Source of the DNA: Gracilaria vermiculophylla
Lineage: Eukaryota; Rhodophyta; Florideophyceae; Gracilariales; Gracilariaceae
Assembly: GCA_019155205.2 (NCBI GenBank)
Contig: JAHNZQ020000001.1
Location: 3,196 to 55,759, forward strand
Reading direction: 5' to 3'
Length of the DNA stretch: 52,564 bases
Positions 28,835-39,455 of the stretch are shown one piece after another (positions within the stretch are counted from its first letter, which is position 1; the number at the start of each line of letters is the position of its first letter). The translations under genes and the position numbers were made by a program. The notes beneath the pieces were generated by a model that ran no database searches, was not told the DNA's origin, and saw only the letters and a program-made list of their open reading frames with translations.

Positions 28835-29806
28835 ATGAATAGCATTTCTATTAAATGTATAAATTCAGAAATTACTGAATCTGGTGCTTCTCATGGTCAA
28901 TTTCTAATTAATTCCTTAAAAACTGGTCAAGGAACTACCATCGGGAATCATCTCAGAAGAAATTTATTGAGTGAGTTAGGTGGTATATCAATTTCTGCGG
29001 TTCGAATTGCTGGTATTACTCACGAATTTTCGACACTTCCTGGAGTTCGAGAAGATATTTTAGAAATTTTATTAAACTTAAAAGGTATTATTTTAAAAAG
29101 TAAAACTGATTGTAAAGATACTCAATTAGGCCGCCTAAAAATTCAAGGTCCTAGTGTAGTTACAGCAAGTTTAATTCAACTACCTTCAGATTTAGATATT
29201 ATAAATTCAAATCATTATATCGCAACTATTTCTAATTCTAATATTCTTGAAATTGAATTTAAATTTGAATATGGAACGGGCTATCGATTAGCAAATCAAT
29301 CGTTTTCAAATGATGATGAAAGTTATTTGCAATTAGATACAATTTTTATGCCGGTTCAAAAAGTAGATTTTACTATAGAAAGAGTACATAGTGCCGATAA
29401 CCGAAGCCTGAAAGGTGCCGTTTGCGAAGCTGGTATTACTGAAAGACTATTATTAGATATTTGGACAAATGGAAGTATTTTACCTAAAGATGCTTTGGAA
29501 TTAGCCATTCAAAACATTATTGATTTATTTAGCTTATTAATAAGCAAAAATACTTCAAATAAGATGAATTCCATCAATCAAAAAGATAAATCATTGAGTA
29601 TTGAGCCATATACCAATATTGCAATTGAAGAGCTACAATTATCAGTTAGAGCTTATAATTGCTTAAAAAAAGCTCAAATAAACACTGTTGGTGATCTTTT
29701 GCATTATTCTCCAGAAAAATTACAAGAACTAAAAAATTTTGGACGAAAATCTGCGGATGAAGTCTTCACTACACTTAAAAATAAACTAGGTATTATTTTG
29801 AAATAA
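28835..29806 (+). CDS. rpoA: RNA polymerase alpha subunit
   Basis: 323-aa alpha subunit of the plastid-encoded bacterial-type polymerase. The N-terminal dimerisation domain has GTTIGNHLRRNLLSELGG and HEFSTLPGVREDILEILLNL. The C-terminal domain with two HhH motifs is kept (QLSVRAYNCLKKAQINTVGD, LQELKNFGRKSADEVFTTL). Length is normal. Confidence 0.96.
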   Translation: MNSISIKCINSEITESGASHGQFLINSLKTGQGTTIGNHLRRNLLSELGGISISAVRIAGITHEFSTLPGVREDILEILLNLKGIILKSKTDCKDTQLGRLKIQGPSVVTASLIQLPSDLDIINSNHYIATISNSNILEIEFKFEYGTGYRLANQSFSNDDESYLQLDTIFMPVQKVDFTIERVHSADNRSLKGAVCEAGITERLLLDIWTNGSILPKDALELAIQNIIDLFSLLISKNTSNKMNSINQKDKSLSIEPYTNIAIEELQLSVRAYNCLKKAQINTVGDLLHYSPEKLQELKNFGRKSADEVFTTLKNKLGIILK

Positions 29807-29920
29807 AAACTATTAATTTCAATTTGAGAAATTTCCACTCTCTTTTTGGGTTACTATTGCTTCGCAATTCGCCTCGGGCTTCCATTTAGAGTACTTCATT
29901 AGTGATTGAGGGTTATTTCG

Positions 29921-29966
29921 AGTGAAACAGGCTGAAAAGCTACATTTCAGGTTTACTTCGTTACCT
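29921..29966 (-). repeat. dispersed repeat before rpl13
   Basis: Inverted copy of the family (GTGAAACAGGCTGAAAAGCT, then ACATTTCAGGTTTACTTCG). It creates an in-frame ATG that would lengthen rpl13 artificially. Confidence 0.75.
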
Positions 29967-29999
29967 AGTTTCTTTTATTCTTTTATTTCAAAAAAAATT

Positions 30000-30461
30000 A
30001 TGAACTCATTTAACAAAATATTTTTAAAAAAAAAAAATTACAAAAATCGTAATTGGTTAATTATTGATTGCAAAGGACAAAAATTAGGGCGTCTTGCCAC
30101 CATTATTACATCACTCTTAAAAGGAAAATTAAAACCAGATTATTTCCCATCCATTGATAATGGTGATTCTATTATTTTAATCAATGCGGATTTAATTATT
30201 GTAAACGAAAAAAGTAAACATTATATCGTGAATCATCCTGGACGACCGGGTCGCTCTTTAAAAATAAAAAAAGTTTCTGAATCTTTACCCAAATTTACTA
30301 TTGAACGAGCAGTTAAAGGAATGTTAGCACAAACAGAAAAGAAAAGATTAATGAGACGATTAAAAATTTATAGTGGTTCAAATCACCCTCATCAAGCTCA
30401 AACTCCAATTGAATTTGATCTTTCATACTCTTCGGGTTACTTCGCTAGAAAAGAAAACTAA
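30000..30461 (+). CDS. rpl13: 50S ribosomal protein L13
   Basis: 153-aa L13, an early 50S assembly protein. NRNWLIIDCKGQKLGRLATI, VNHPGRPGRSLKIKKV and MLAQTEKKRLMRRLKIYSGS are typical. I start at 30000 because the in-frame ATG at 29922 lies in a dispersed repeat. The last codons (SSGYFARKEN) are encoded by another copy of the repeat, at 30429-30447, so the protein tail has been replaced or extended by repeat sequence. Confidence 0.93.
   Translation: MNSFNKIFLKKKNYKNRNWLIIDCKGQKLGRLATIITSLLKGKLKPDYFPSIDNGDSIILINADLIIVNEKSKHYIVNHPGRPGRSLKIKKVSESLPKFTIERAVKGMLAQTEKKRLMRRLKIYSGSNHPHQAQTPIEFDLSYSSGYFARKEN
30429..30447 (+). repeat. repeat copy coding the end of rpl13
   Basis: CTTCGGGTTACTTCGCTAG matches the intergenic copy at 6978-6996. 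Here it is read in frame as part of the rpl13 C-terminus. Confidence 0.65.
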
Positions 30462-30577
30462 AAAGGAAAAAAGTAGTGTGAAATCGCCACTCTACTTTGT
30501 AGTCAGTAGGGTATCTGCGTTACCTTACCGACCACAAGCCTAAATTATCGCAAATTAATAAAAAATATTTAAAAATA

Positions 30578-30994
30578 ATGACTTCTTCATTTGAATTAAC
30601 TTTTCAAAAAAAAAATATTGGAATTGGAAAACGTAAAAAGGCAATTGCTCGTGTGTTTATGGTTCCGGGAACAGGAAATCTTATTATTAACAAAAAAGAT
30701 GGGAATAAGTATTTTCAATGGAATGATACCTATCTAAATAATATTTGGTTACCATTAGAAAAATTAGAACTAACAAATCAATTTGACATAATCGCTTTTG
30801 TGAATGGTGGTGGACTTACAGGTCAAGCTCAAGCGATTCAACTAGGGATTGCACGATTATTATGTCAAAAAAATCATGAACATCGAAAAACTTTAAAATC
30901 ATTTAAATTTTTAACTCGTGACTCACGCATTAAAGAAAGAAAAAAATATGGTTTAAGAAAAGCAAGAAAAGCACCACAATATTCAAAACGCTAA
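30578..30994 (+). CDS. rps9: 30S ribosomal protein S9
   Basis: 138-aa S9, whose C-terminal tail reaches the P-site tRNA. GIGKRKKAIARVFMVPGTGN, GGGLTGQAQAIQLGIARLL and the end KYGLRKARKAPQYSKR are diagnostic. Confidence 0.96.
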   Translation: MTSSFELTFQKKNIGIGKRKKAIARVFMVPGTGNLIINKKDGNKYFQWNDTYLNNIWLPLEKLELTNQFDIIAFVNGGGLTGQAQAIQLGIARLLCQKNHEHRKTLKSFKFLTRDSRIKERKKYGLRKARKAPQYSKR

Positions 30995-31093
30995 TGACGT
31001 TTGGAAATTACGAAGCAATAGCCACGTTTCAGAACGAAGTAATATTGTTCTATATAGACATATCTGTAAATACTAAGATTAATACTAAAAAAT

Positions 31094-31312
31094 ATGCCAA
31101 AATCTAATATACATCCAAAATGGTACAAAAATGCTCCTGTTTTATGTGACGGAAAACCTCTTTGTTTGATAGGTTCAACGAAACAAGAGTTACAAGTTGA
31201 TATTTGGGTTGCAAATCACCCATTCTATACAAACTCGCAAGTTATAATAGATAGTGAAGGAAGAGTTGAAAAGTTTATGAAAAAATATCAATTAGATATG
31301 CCAGTAAATTAA
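31094..31312 (+). CDS. rpl31: 50S ribosomal protein L31
   Basis: 72-aa L31, forming part of the bridge between subunits. MPKSNIHPKWYKNAPVLCDG, the VDIWVANHPFYTNSQ region and VEKFMKKYQ match. It is the form without the full set of zinc cysteines. Confidence 0.93.
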   Translation: MPKSNIHPKWYKNAPVLCDGKPLCLIGSTKQELQVDIWVANHPFYTNSQVIIDSEGRVEKFMKKYQLDMPVN

Positions 31313-31340
31313 TTAAAAACTATATTATTTATATTATGCT

Positions 31341-31721
31341 ATGCCAACAATTCAGCAATTAGTTCGTTCTCGACGTATACAAATTAAAAAAAAAACAAAA
31401 TGTCCTGCATTAAAAAGTTGTCCACAAAGACGTGGTGTTTGTACTAGAGTTTACACTACAACTCCAAAAAAACCAAACTCTGCGATTCGAAAAGTTGCAC
31501 GTGTAAGATTAACCTCAGGGTTTGAAGTTACAGCTTATATACCTGGTATTGGTCATAATTTACAAGAACACTCGGTAGTTTTAATTCGTGGTGGTCGGGT
31601 AAAAGATTTACCCGGTGTTAGGTATCATATCGTCAGAGGTGCTTTAGATACGGGCGGAGTGAAAGATAGAACTCAAGGCCGTTCTAAATATGGAGTAAAA
31701 AAACCTAAGGCGGAAAAATAA
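31341..31721 (+). CDS. rps12: 30S ribosomal protein S12
   Basis: 126-aa decoding-centre protein, one continuous gene with no trans-splicing. [20 protein letters not shown], the streptomycin-site KKPNS loop and [18 protein letters not shown] are intact. Start of the str operon (rps12-rps7-tufA-rps10). Confidence 0.97.
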   Translation: MPTIQQLVRSRRIQIKKKTKCPALKSCPQRRGVCTRVYTTTPKKPNSAIRKVARVRLTSGFEVTAYIPGIGHNLQEHSVVLIRGGRVKDLPGVRYHIVRGALDTGGVKDRTQGRSKYGVKKPKAEK

Positions 31722-31755
31722 AAATTTAATTAAAATTTGTTAGTATATTTATAAT

Positions 31756-32226
31756 ATGTCTCGTAGAAATATTTCAAAAAAACGTTTCCCTCAACCCGAT
31801 GAAGTTTATAATAGTTATTTAGTAAGCTTATTCATTGCACGAATTTTAAAATCTGGTAAAAAAACGGTTGCTAAAACTATTGTATATCAAGCATTTGAAA
31901 TCATAAAAAACAAAACAAAAGAAGACCCACTAGTTATATTTGAAAAAGCAATTAAGAACGCAAGTCCAATTGTTGAAGTAAAAGCAAGAAGAGTCGGGGG
32001 TTCCACTTATCAAGTTCCAATTGAAGTTAGTAGTTTTCGCGCAACAAATTTATCTTTACGCTGGATTATTAGTTATGCAAATCAACGTGTTGGAAGAAGT
32101 ACGGCAATAAAATTAGCTAATGAAATTATTGACACATCGAAAGATATAGGTAATACTATAAAGAAAAAAGAAGAAACCCATAAAATGGCTGAAGCAAATA
32201 AAGCTTTTGCACATTTTAGATATTAA
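31756..32226 (+). CDS. rps7: 30S ribosomal protein S7
   Basis: 156-aa head-assembly protein. [37 protein letters not shown] and [17 protein letters not shown] are typical. Confidence 0.96.
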   Translation: MSRRNISKKRFPQPDEVYNSYLVSLFIARILKSGKKTVAKTIVYQAFEIIKNKTKEDPLVIFEKAIKNASPIVEVKARRVGGSTYQVPIEVSSFRATNLSLRWIISYANQRVGRSTAIKLANEIIDTSKDIGNTIKKKEETHKMAEANKAFAHFRY

Positions 32227-32284
32227 TTAAAAATATCTCGCTAAAAGTTAATAAAAATATATAGTTTATGAAAGGAATTTTATA

Positions 32285-33517
32285 ATGGCACGTGAAAAAT
32301 TTGAACGAACAAAACCTCACGTTAATATTGGTACTATTGGGCATGTTGATCATGGAAAAACAACTTTAACAGCAGCAATTACAGCAACATTAGCCCTAGA
32401 AAATGAAAATGCTATCGTAAAAGCATACGCAGATATTGATGGTGCACCTGAAGAACGTGCACGTGGAATTACGATTAATACAGCTCACGTTGAATATGAA
32501 ACTGAAAAGCGTCACTATGCACACGTGGACTGTCCAGGCCATGCTGATTATGTAAAAAATATGATTACAGGAGCCGCGCAAATGGATGGTGCTATTTTAG
32601 TAGTTTCAGCGGCTGATGGTCCTATGCCACAAACTCGGGAACATATACTATTATCAAAACAAGTCGGGGTACCAGATATCGTTGTATTTTTAAATAAAGA
32701 AGATCAAGTCGATGATGCAGAATTACTAGAATTAGTTGAGTTAGAAGTTCGAGAATTACTTTCAGCATATGAGTTTCCTGGTGATGATATTCCAATTTGT
32801 GCAGGTTCAGCTCTTCAAGCCATCGAAGCAATTACAGCGAATCCTAGTTTAAAACGTGGTGATAATCCATGGGTGGATAAAATTTATGCTCTAATGGATG
32901 CTGTTGATGATTACATCCCTACACCAGAACGTGATACTGAAAAAACATTCTTAATGGCTATTGAAGACGTTTTCTCTATTACAGGTCGTGGTACGGTTGC
33001 TACAGGTCGGATTGAACGTGGAATTATTAAAGTCGGGGATAGTGTTGAAATTGTAGGTATTTCTGATACTCAATCAACAAAAATTACAGGTATTGAAATG
33101 TTCCAAAAAACATTAGATGAAGGATTTGCCGGTGATAATGTTGGGATTTTATTACGTGGTGTTACTCGTGAAGACATTGAGCGTGGCATGGTGTTAGCCC
33201 AACCTGGTACAATTACTCCACATACAAGTTTTGAATCAGAAGTTTACGTTTTAACAAATGAAGAAGGTGGTCGTCACACACCATTTTTCACAGGGTATAG
33301 ACCTCAATTTTATGTAAGAACAACTGATGTAACAGGTTCAATTCAACAATTTACAGCAGATGACGGATCAACTGTAGAAATGGTAATGCCAGGTGATCGT
33401 ATAAAGATGACTGCTGAATTAATTTATCCTGTAGCAATTGAAGCAGGCATGAGATTTGCTATCCGTGAAGGTGGTCGAACGATTGGAGCAGGGGTAGTTT
33501 CTAAAATTGTTAAATAA
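32285..33517 (+). CDS. tufA: elongation factor Tu
   Basis: 410-aa GTPase that brings aminoacyl-tRNA to the plastid ribosome. G1 GHVDHGKT (19-26), switch [15 protein letters not shown]3 DCPGH, G4 NKED and G5 SAL are all present, followed by domains II and III to VSKIVK. GAAAGGA precedes the ATG. Codon use is less AT-biased than in neighbours, as in other highly expressed genes. Confidence 0.98.
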   Translation: MAREKFERTKPHVNIGTIGHVDHGKTTLTAAITATLALENENAIVKAYADIDGAPEERARGITINTAHVEYETEKRHYAHVDCPGHADYVKNMITGAAQMDGAILVVSAADGPMPQTREHILLSKQVGVPDIVVFLNKEDQVDDAELLELVELEVRELLSAYEFPGDDIPICAGSALQAIEAITANPSLKRGDNPWVDKIYALMDAVDDYIPTPERDTEKTFLMAIEDVFSITGRGTVATGRIERGIIKVGDSVEIVGISDTQSTKITGIEMFQKTLDEGFAGDNVGILLRGVTREDIERGMVLAQPGTITPHTSFESEVYVLTNEEGGRHTPFFTGYRPQFYVRTTDVTGSIQQFTADDGSTVEMVMPGDRIKMTAELIYPVAIEAGMRFAIREGGRTIGAGVVSKIVK

Positions 33518-33528
33518 GTAAAAATTTT

Positions 33529-33864
33529 ATGAGTTTAAAAACGGGTACAAAAATTAGTATAAAATTAGAATCTTTTAATAGTGAATTATTAGTTTCTTCA
33601 GGTAAAAAAATTGTTAATATTTTGAGAAATACTCAATTAAATTCTTTAAGTATTGTGTCTTTACCCACGAAAAAACGAATTTATTGTGTACTACGGTCAC
33701 CCCATGTTGACAAAGATTCGAGAGAACATTTTGAAATTAGAGTTCACAAAAAGGTTGTCGAAATTTACTATGATTCAGAATCTGCAGTTTTTGATATATT
33801 AGCAGAAGTAGACTTACCTATTGGTGTTTTCTCAACCATTTATATAAAAGATAAAACTCATTAA
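33529..33864 (+). CDS. rps10: 30S ribosomal protein S10
   Basis: 111-aa S10, ending the ribosomal cluster. KISIKLESFNSELL, SIVSLPTKKRIYCVLRSPHV and SREHFEIRVHKKVVEIYY match. A strong hairpin follows 40 nt later. Confidence 0.95.
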   Translation: MSLKTGTKISIKLESFNSELLVSSGKKIVNILRNTQLNSLSIVSLPTKKRIYCVLRSPHVDKDSREHFEIRVHKKVVEIYYDSESAVFDILAEVDLPIGVFSTIYIKDKTH

Positions 33865-33903
33865 ATTTAATCTTTACGAATCTATTTTCAGACGAACTAA
33901 TAC

Positions 33904-33952
33904 TTTTTTTGATTCCATTAATATCTGCACGATTTTAATGGAATCAAAAAAA
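33904..33952 (+). terminator. terminator hairpin after rps10
   Basis: Perfect 18-bp stem TTTTTTTGATTCCATTAA facing TTAATGGAATCAAAAAAA with a 13-nt loop. It fits the end of the long ribosomal transcript. Confidence 0.7.
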
Positions 33953-34019
33953 ATATAAAGGTAATATAAATATGATAATTATTTATTTTTGCATTGGTAC
34001 AAGAAAATAGACATGGTAT

Positions 34020-34836
34020 ATAGACATCGGTTATCTAGGCCTTTTGGCTTTTCTAATCAGTTTAGCAGGAGGCTTTATTTATAAATGGAGAAAAAATGAA
34101 AGATTGAAAGCTTCAAGAAAAAAATTACATGGTGGAAATCATTTAGGTGACTACAGAGATCCTTCGTCTGGGTACGAAGTAATCAATGAGGATTTAAAAA
34201 AAGTTGTTTACCATATGTTAGGCTTAAATGAAAATATTCCAAATGTATGGACGATCACTGCACCTATCCTTTTTATAGCGAAGGCTACTTTAAGTCATCA
34301 AATAGGTACTCAACTAAATATACTTGGTGTGAAAACTGTCGTGACGAACGTAAAAGATGCAGGTTTCAAAGTGGCTATGAGTGGTTTGGCCGGATTAGGG
34401 GTGCTTATATTGGAGGTAGCCTAGTTTTAGTTGCTTTTGGATTAAATATTTATTTTGTCAAGCACATCTAACTTCTGGCAAGTCTCCTTATCTAGATGTA
34501 CCTCCAGGTAAAAGGAATCTAATTGTGATGCCCGAAAATTCACATCACGAAGAAAAAAAAATCGCAGTTTATGTAGAAAAATCGAAGCCGGTAGAAAAAT
34601 GTTCAGAAGAAGTAGAATCCTCGGGTTCTGTTAGACGGAAGTGTTATACCGAGAAAAAATATGTCCCTTTAAAGGAAAGAACGAAAACAGTTGCCGACTT
34701 AAAACGTGAAGATTCGAGTGAGGCTCACGAGCAAGCGAGACCGGATATAGAGCGCTATGAAAAAAAAGTAAAAGGCAACGAGCAGAAAGAATTTCAAATT
34801 CTAAAAAACGGGAACTTTAGATATATTTTTTATTAG
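34020..34836 (+). pseudogene. unidentified membrane-protein gene broken over three frames
   Basis: Frame 1 (34020-34424; no ATG, TTG at 34044 possible) begins with a membrane span (YLGLLAFLISLAGGFIYKW), then KLHGGNHLGDYRDPSSGYE. It shifts about 34390-34424 into a frame continuing with a second span (SLVLVAFGLNIYFVKHI), and near 34465 into a third frame (TSGKSPYLDVPPGKRNL, then a Lys/Glu-rich cytosolic-type tail) to a TAG at 34836. Each piece picks up where the last ends, so this was one gene of about 270 codons with two frameshifts. I do not recognise the family. The third part could still be translated from 34525 as 103 aa. Confidence 0.55.
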
Positions 34837-34924
34837 TATCCATATCATACCTAGTTTAGTAGTTTTTTAAGGATATTTTGCCTTGTTGATTGAGTTGAAA
34901 ACCTGTTCTGATAGTTGGCTTAAA

Positions 34925-35155
34925 GTGATGAAATTCGTGCGCATTTATTCTCTTGCTCAAAAAATCTTCCATTACTGAAGCAATTTCAAATCGATTTTTT
35001 CACACAATATATTGACTAACTTTCGCGCCGTCTTTACTTAGTTCTAAAGCTTTTTTTCGATTTTCTTTGAAGAAAGATTTTTTTTCACTTAGAACTTTTT
35101 TTTTCTGTTTTAATAATTCAATATGTCGTCTTACATTATAATTAATATCAGTCAT
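34925..35155 (-). pseudogene. decayed immunity-family gene
   Basis: The minus strand from the ATG at 35155 is closely related to the gene at 49346-49822: RHIELLKQKKKVLSEKKSFF against RHIELLKQEKKILNEKKSFL, continuing to FLSKRINAHEFH. A TGA at 35000-35002 replaces the tryptophan found there, and similarity ends after HEFH, about half-way through the protein. It follows a toxin-like remnant at 35191-35361. Confidence 0.7.
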
Positions 35156-35190
35156 AAATTATTTTTTTAGGTGAATTAAATTTAATGTTT

Positions 35191-35361
35191 TTATTTAACT
35201 TTTGGAGGAACATTTTTCCATTGACCCCTGAACCATCCGAGTTGACCTCCAAATCCAAAGTTTCCTCTTTCCATCAAGTCATCTTTTTCAAGACGGTTTG
35301 GTTTACAGAATCAAAATGTGATAAATTCACCTGTAGATCGGGAGTAGTCCTTATACTCATA
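35191..35361 (-). pseudogene. remnant of a toxin-like C-terminal domain
   Basis: An open stretch of 56 codons with one in-frame TGA (35311-35313) and no start. The second half (DDLMERGNFGFGGQLGWFRG) is glycine- and aromatic-rich and ends in a basic tail at TAA 35191. It precedes an immunity-family remnant by 36 nt, as toxin ends do at the other islands. I cannot match it to a named family. An unrelated plus-strand ORF over the same bases looks like a shadow. Confidence 0.4.
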
Positions 35362-35467
35362 CTACATGTATTTTCTATCAGGTTACTAGGTTATCAATAG
35401 TGTCAACTAATTTTAAATCAATGAGCCACATGCTCTTTTTAAAAAAAATTATAATAATAATAAGTTT

Positions 35468-35509
35468 TAATTTTAAACCTTTAACAAAGAAGTTAAAGGT
35501 TTAAAATTA
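35468..35509 (-). terminator. psbA 3' stem-loop
   Basis: Perfect 18-bp stem TAATTTTAAACCTTTAAC facing its complement with a 6-nt loop, 8 nt beyond the psbA stop. Stem-loops here protect or end plastid psbA mRNA. Confidence 0.75.
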
Positions 35510-35516
35510 TTAGAAA

Positions 35517-36614
<1,098 letters not shown>

Positions 36615-36651
36615 TTATAATTCTTCCCAAGTTTTGAACTTGTTAAATCAA

Positions 36652-36657
36652 ATTATA
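36652..36657 (-). promoter_or_regulatory. possible psbA -10 box
   Basis: TATAAT on the minus strand, 52 nt before the psbA ATG. No good -35 box is seen at the right distance, and the ccs1 stop lies there. A small hairpin (CAAGTT CAA AACTTG) is in the leader. Confidence 0.35.
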
Positions 36658-36674
36658 AGACAAAGTATAAAATT

Positions 36675-37952
36675 TTATTCGTTGCTTTTTTTTAAAAAAT
36701 TAAAAAACTCTAGTTCAAAATCAAAAGTCGCTCGATTTGTAGTCCCACCAATAAATAATTTTTTATTTTTTTGAATCATCCAAATTTGTGAATAGGTTGC
36801 ATAACTCAGTAAAGTACTTATCATTAATAGACCGAAACCAATATAAATAACAGGGATTCCCGGATCAGTTTTAATTTGTAATCCGGTTGCACTTAAAATT
36901 TCTAATAAACTGAAAGATTTATTAAAATTTACAAACTCTTGTAATTCAATATTTCCTAAAAACTTTCCCCTTTCATTATAAATAGAAGAATAGCCTTGTA
37001 AATTATCAATTAAGGCTATTTTTCCTTCAGTTAAGTTTGGATTTTTAGCAATCCATGTTAACCAAATTTTATTTTGATTCTTTGAAAGATTCGTTAATGG
37101 ATATTGAAAAATTTCATTCGTTTTAGTTTTAAATCTTAACCCAATTAAATCCCAATTTGTTTGATAATAATAGACATTTTTATGAATTAAAGGAAAATTT
37201 ACAGCAATTGTTTTTCGATTCACTTCTTTGCCTTGATGGTCTAAAATAGAAAGATCTGAATAAAATTGAGAAATTACTAGATTTTCATCATAAATAATCC
37301 AAAAATCATTAATTCGTGCCGACGTATTAGGGAGTCGACTATATTTTCCATTACTTAAAATATTTTGAATATGAAAATTTTCTGTTTCTGATATGATTTC
37401 TTGTGCTTTAAAACCAAAAAGAGAGCCAAAAATGACTCCAATTAATACTAAAATTATACTTATATGAACCAAAATAGGTGCGATTCGACCAATCAAACCT
37501 CTATAGCAATAAATAATATTTCTTTGCTGAAAGATAGAGTAATTATTTTTTTTGATTTGGAATAAAATTTTATTGATAGAGAAACTATTTAATATTGTAA
37601 AATTTTCTAATCTATAAAATTGCTTCACATTACGAAAAAATTGACACCTTCGTGCAATTTTTAAAGATGGTAATTGTTGTAAAAATGTGCAACAAAGTAA
37701 GCTAAGCCCAAATAAAAAAAGTAAACTAAAAAACCACCAACTTTTATAAACATGATCAAAGCCGAATTTCAGAATGAAATCCCATGTGAAAATACCAAAA
37801 ATCGGATTTGTAATTGGATAATTAGTTTTATAAACTTCGATTGGTTGTTCTTGTTCAATAACCGTTCCTAGAATACTAACAAGACTAATGAGTAGCAAAA
37901 TAAAAATTGAAAACCTTAAATCAGCTATGATTCGAAAAAATTTTTGTTTCAT
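36675..37952 (-). CDS. ccs1: cytochrome c biogenesis protein Ccs1
   Basis: 425-aa partner of CcsA in system II cytochrome c maturation, holding apocytochromes in reduced form at the lumen side. Three N-terminal spans and one C-terminal span surround a large lumenal domain. LRFSIFILLLISLVSILGTV and ESW-type KSWWFFSLLFLFGLSLLCCT begin it, and PVIYIGFGLLMISTLLSYAT ends it. ycf46 lies 9 nt upstream on the same strand. Confidence 0.92.
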   Translation of the reverse strand: MKQKFFRIIADLRFSIFILLLISLVSILGTVIEQEQPIEVYKTNYPITNPIFGIFTWDFILKFGFDHVYKSWWFFSLLFLFGLSLLCCTFLQQLPSLKIARRCQFFRNVKQFYRLENFTILNSFSINKILFQIKKNNYSIFQQRNIIYCYRGLIGRIAPILVHISIILVLIGVIFGSLFGFKAQEIISETENFHIQNILSNGKYSRLPNTSARINDFWIIYDENLVISQFYSDLSILDHQGKEVNRKTIAVNFPLIHKNVYYYQTNWDLIGLRFKTKTNEIFQYPLTNLSKNQNKIWLTWIAKNPNLTEGKIALIDNLQGYSSIYNERGKFLGNIELQEFVNFNKSFSLLEILSATGLQIKTDPGIPVIYIGFGLLMISTLLSYATYSQIWMIQKNKKLFIGGTTNRATFDFELEFFNFLKKSNE

Positions 37953-37961
37953 CTTTGAATT

Positions 37962-39455
37962 TTAATTTAAATATATACGTTTTGAAGAAGCTGCCCGAAT
38001 CCTCCCAGAAACCGCCCAATTTTGTAAGTTTTTCATTTGTTTACTTTCTAAATTAGCCAATGGAATTAATTCTTCTAATGCTTTACAAATATCTTCTGTT
38101 AAAAACTCTCTTTTTTCATAGAAGGCGTGATACATTGCTTCAATAATACTTTGCCGAATTTCTGCACCTGAAAATGCTTCAGAGGACTTGGCTAACTTCG
38201 AATATTCGAAGGATTGCCAACTATTTGGACGAAATTCTTGAAGATGAATTTTAAAAATCTCTTCACGTTCTTCCTTTTTAGGTAAATCTAAGAAAAAAAT
38301 CTCGTCAAATCTTCCTTTTCGAATAATCTCTAAAGGTAGTAAATCAATATTATTTGCAGTTGAAATGACAAAAACTGGCTGAGTTTTTTCGGAAAGCCAA
38401 CTAGTAAAAGTAGCTAAAACCCTATTACTAGTACCACTATCTCCTTTGCTTTCTGTAATACTAAAAGCTTTATCAATTTCGTCAATCCAAAGAATACAAG
38501 GAGAAATAGTTTCAGCTAGAGTTATCATTTTACGAAGTCGAGATTCAGATTCCCCAATAATACCTCCGAAAAGTTTTCCAACATCTAACTTTAATAAAGG
38601 TAATTGCCAATCATTAGCAATAGCCTTCGCTGTTAAGGATTTTCCAGTTCCTTGAATCCCTATTAAGAGTAAGCCTCGTGGGGTAGGTAAACCATAATTT
38701 GAAGCTTGAATGCTGAAAGCTGTTTTTCTTTTTTTTAACCAATCTTTTAAATTATCTAAGCCCCCTAAATTATCAATTTTTTCTGTCACAGACCAATATT
38801 CTAAAATTTCGGTTTGACTTATAATTTGCCTTTTTTCACTCAGTAATACTTGAATACTATTTTCATTAATAGTTTTATAAGTTGCAATAATTTTTGAAAG
38901 GACACGGCGGATTCTTTCTAAAGATAACCCTTGGCATGCTCGTATTAAAGTTTCAAATAATTGTGAATTCACTTGAAGATTTAATGAGCTTACTAATCTA
39001 TTCAACTCCTCTCGAATTTCTTCTTCTAATGGCAATTGAAATTGGAGTGTAGTTATTAAATCTTGCAATTCTTTTGGAATTTTGACTTCAGAGCCTACTA
39101 TAATTATTGTTTTTGGTTGTAATTTTAAAATTCGACTTATATTTCTCAATTTTCGTGAGACGGAAAGATCATTCAAAAACCGATGAAAATCTTTTAATAA
39201 AAATATTGCTGGGGTTTCTGAATTTAAACGTTCAACAAGTTCTAGAGCCTGCAAAGGATTTCTTTTACCAAAACCTTCATTATTTGGATTACTTGTGTAT
39301 CCATCAATAAAATCCCAACTATAAATACTTCGATTCAAATTTGTTTTTATACTTTTTCTAATTATATATTCTACTCTATCTTCCTCTATAGTATCAATAG
39401 AGAGGACCGGATAACGAGCTTTTAAAAAAAGATTTAATTCATTCTTCAAGTTCAT
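37962..39455 (-). CDS. ycf46: AAA+ ATPase Ycf46
   Basis: 497-aa plastid and cyanobacterial AAA protein. Walker A is GIQGTGKSLTAKAIA (residues about 265-280), Walker B ILWIDEIDKAF, followed by sensor 1 STANNID and an arginine-finger region (IIRKGRFDEIFFLDLP). A less conserved N-terminal domain covers about 220 residues. In cyanobacteria a homologue is implicated in inorganic carbon use; the role in algal plastids is not settled. Full-length. Confidence 0.93.
   Translation of the reverse strand: MNLKNELNLFLKARYPVLSIDTIEEDRVEYIIRKSIKTNLNRSIYSWDFIDGYTSNPNNEGFGKRNPLQALELVERLNSETPAIFLLKDFHRFLNDLSVSRKLRNISRILKLQPKTIIIVGSEVKIPKELQDLITTLQFQLPLEEEIREELNRLVSSLNLQVNSQLFETLIRACQGLSLERIRRVLSKIIATYKTINENSIQVLLSEKRQIISQTEILEYWSVTEKIDNLGGLDNLKDWLKKRKTAFSIQASNYGLPTPRGLLLIGIQGTGKSLTAKAIANDWQLPLLKLDVGKLFGGIIGESESRLRKMITLAETISPCILWIDEIDKAFSITESKGDSGTSNRVLATFTSWLSEKTQPVFVISTANNIDLLPLEIIRKGRFDEIFFLDLPKKEEREEIFKIHLQEFRPNSWQSFEYSKLAKSSEAFSGAEIRQSIIEAMYHAFYEKREFLTEDICKALEELIPLANLESKQMKNLQNWAVSGRIRAASSKRIYLN

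Noticed and set aside
29922..29999. N-terminal extension of rpl13
   Set aside because: It is encoded by a dispersed repeat, and L13 proteins normally start near the ATG at 30000.
35000..35002. TGA reassigned to tryptophan in this plastid
   Set aside because: All conserved genes use TGG for Trp and are open without reading TGA as sense. TGA appears in frame only in decayed accessory sequences.
35185..35400. Plus-strand ORF of 71 codons
   Set aside because: It lies opposite the minus-strand toxin-like remnant, and its hydrophobic composition is what the antisense of that segment gives. No start signal or recognisable motif.
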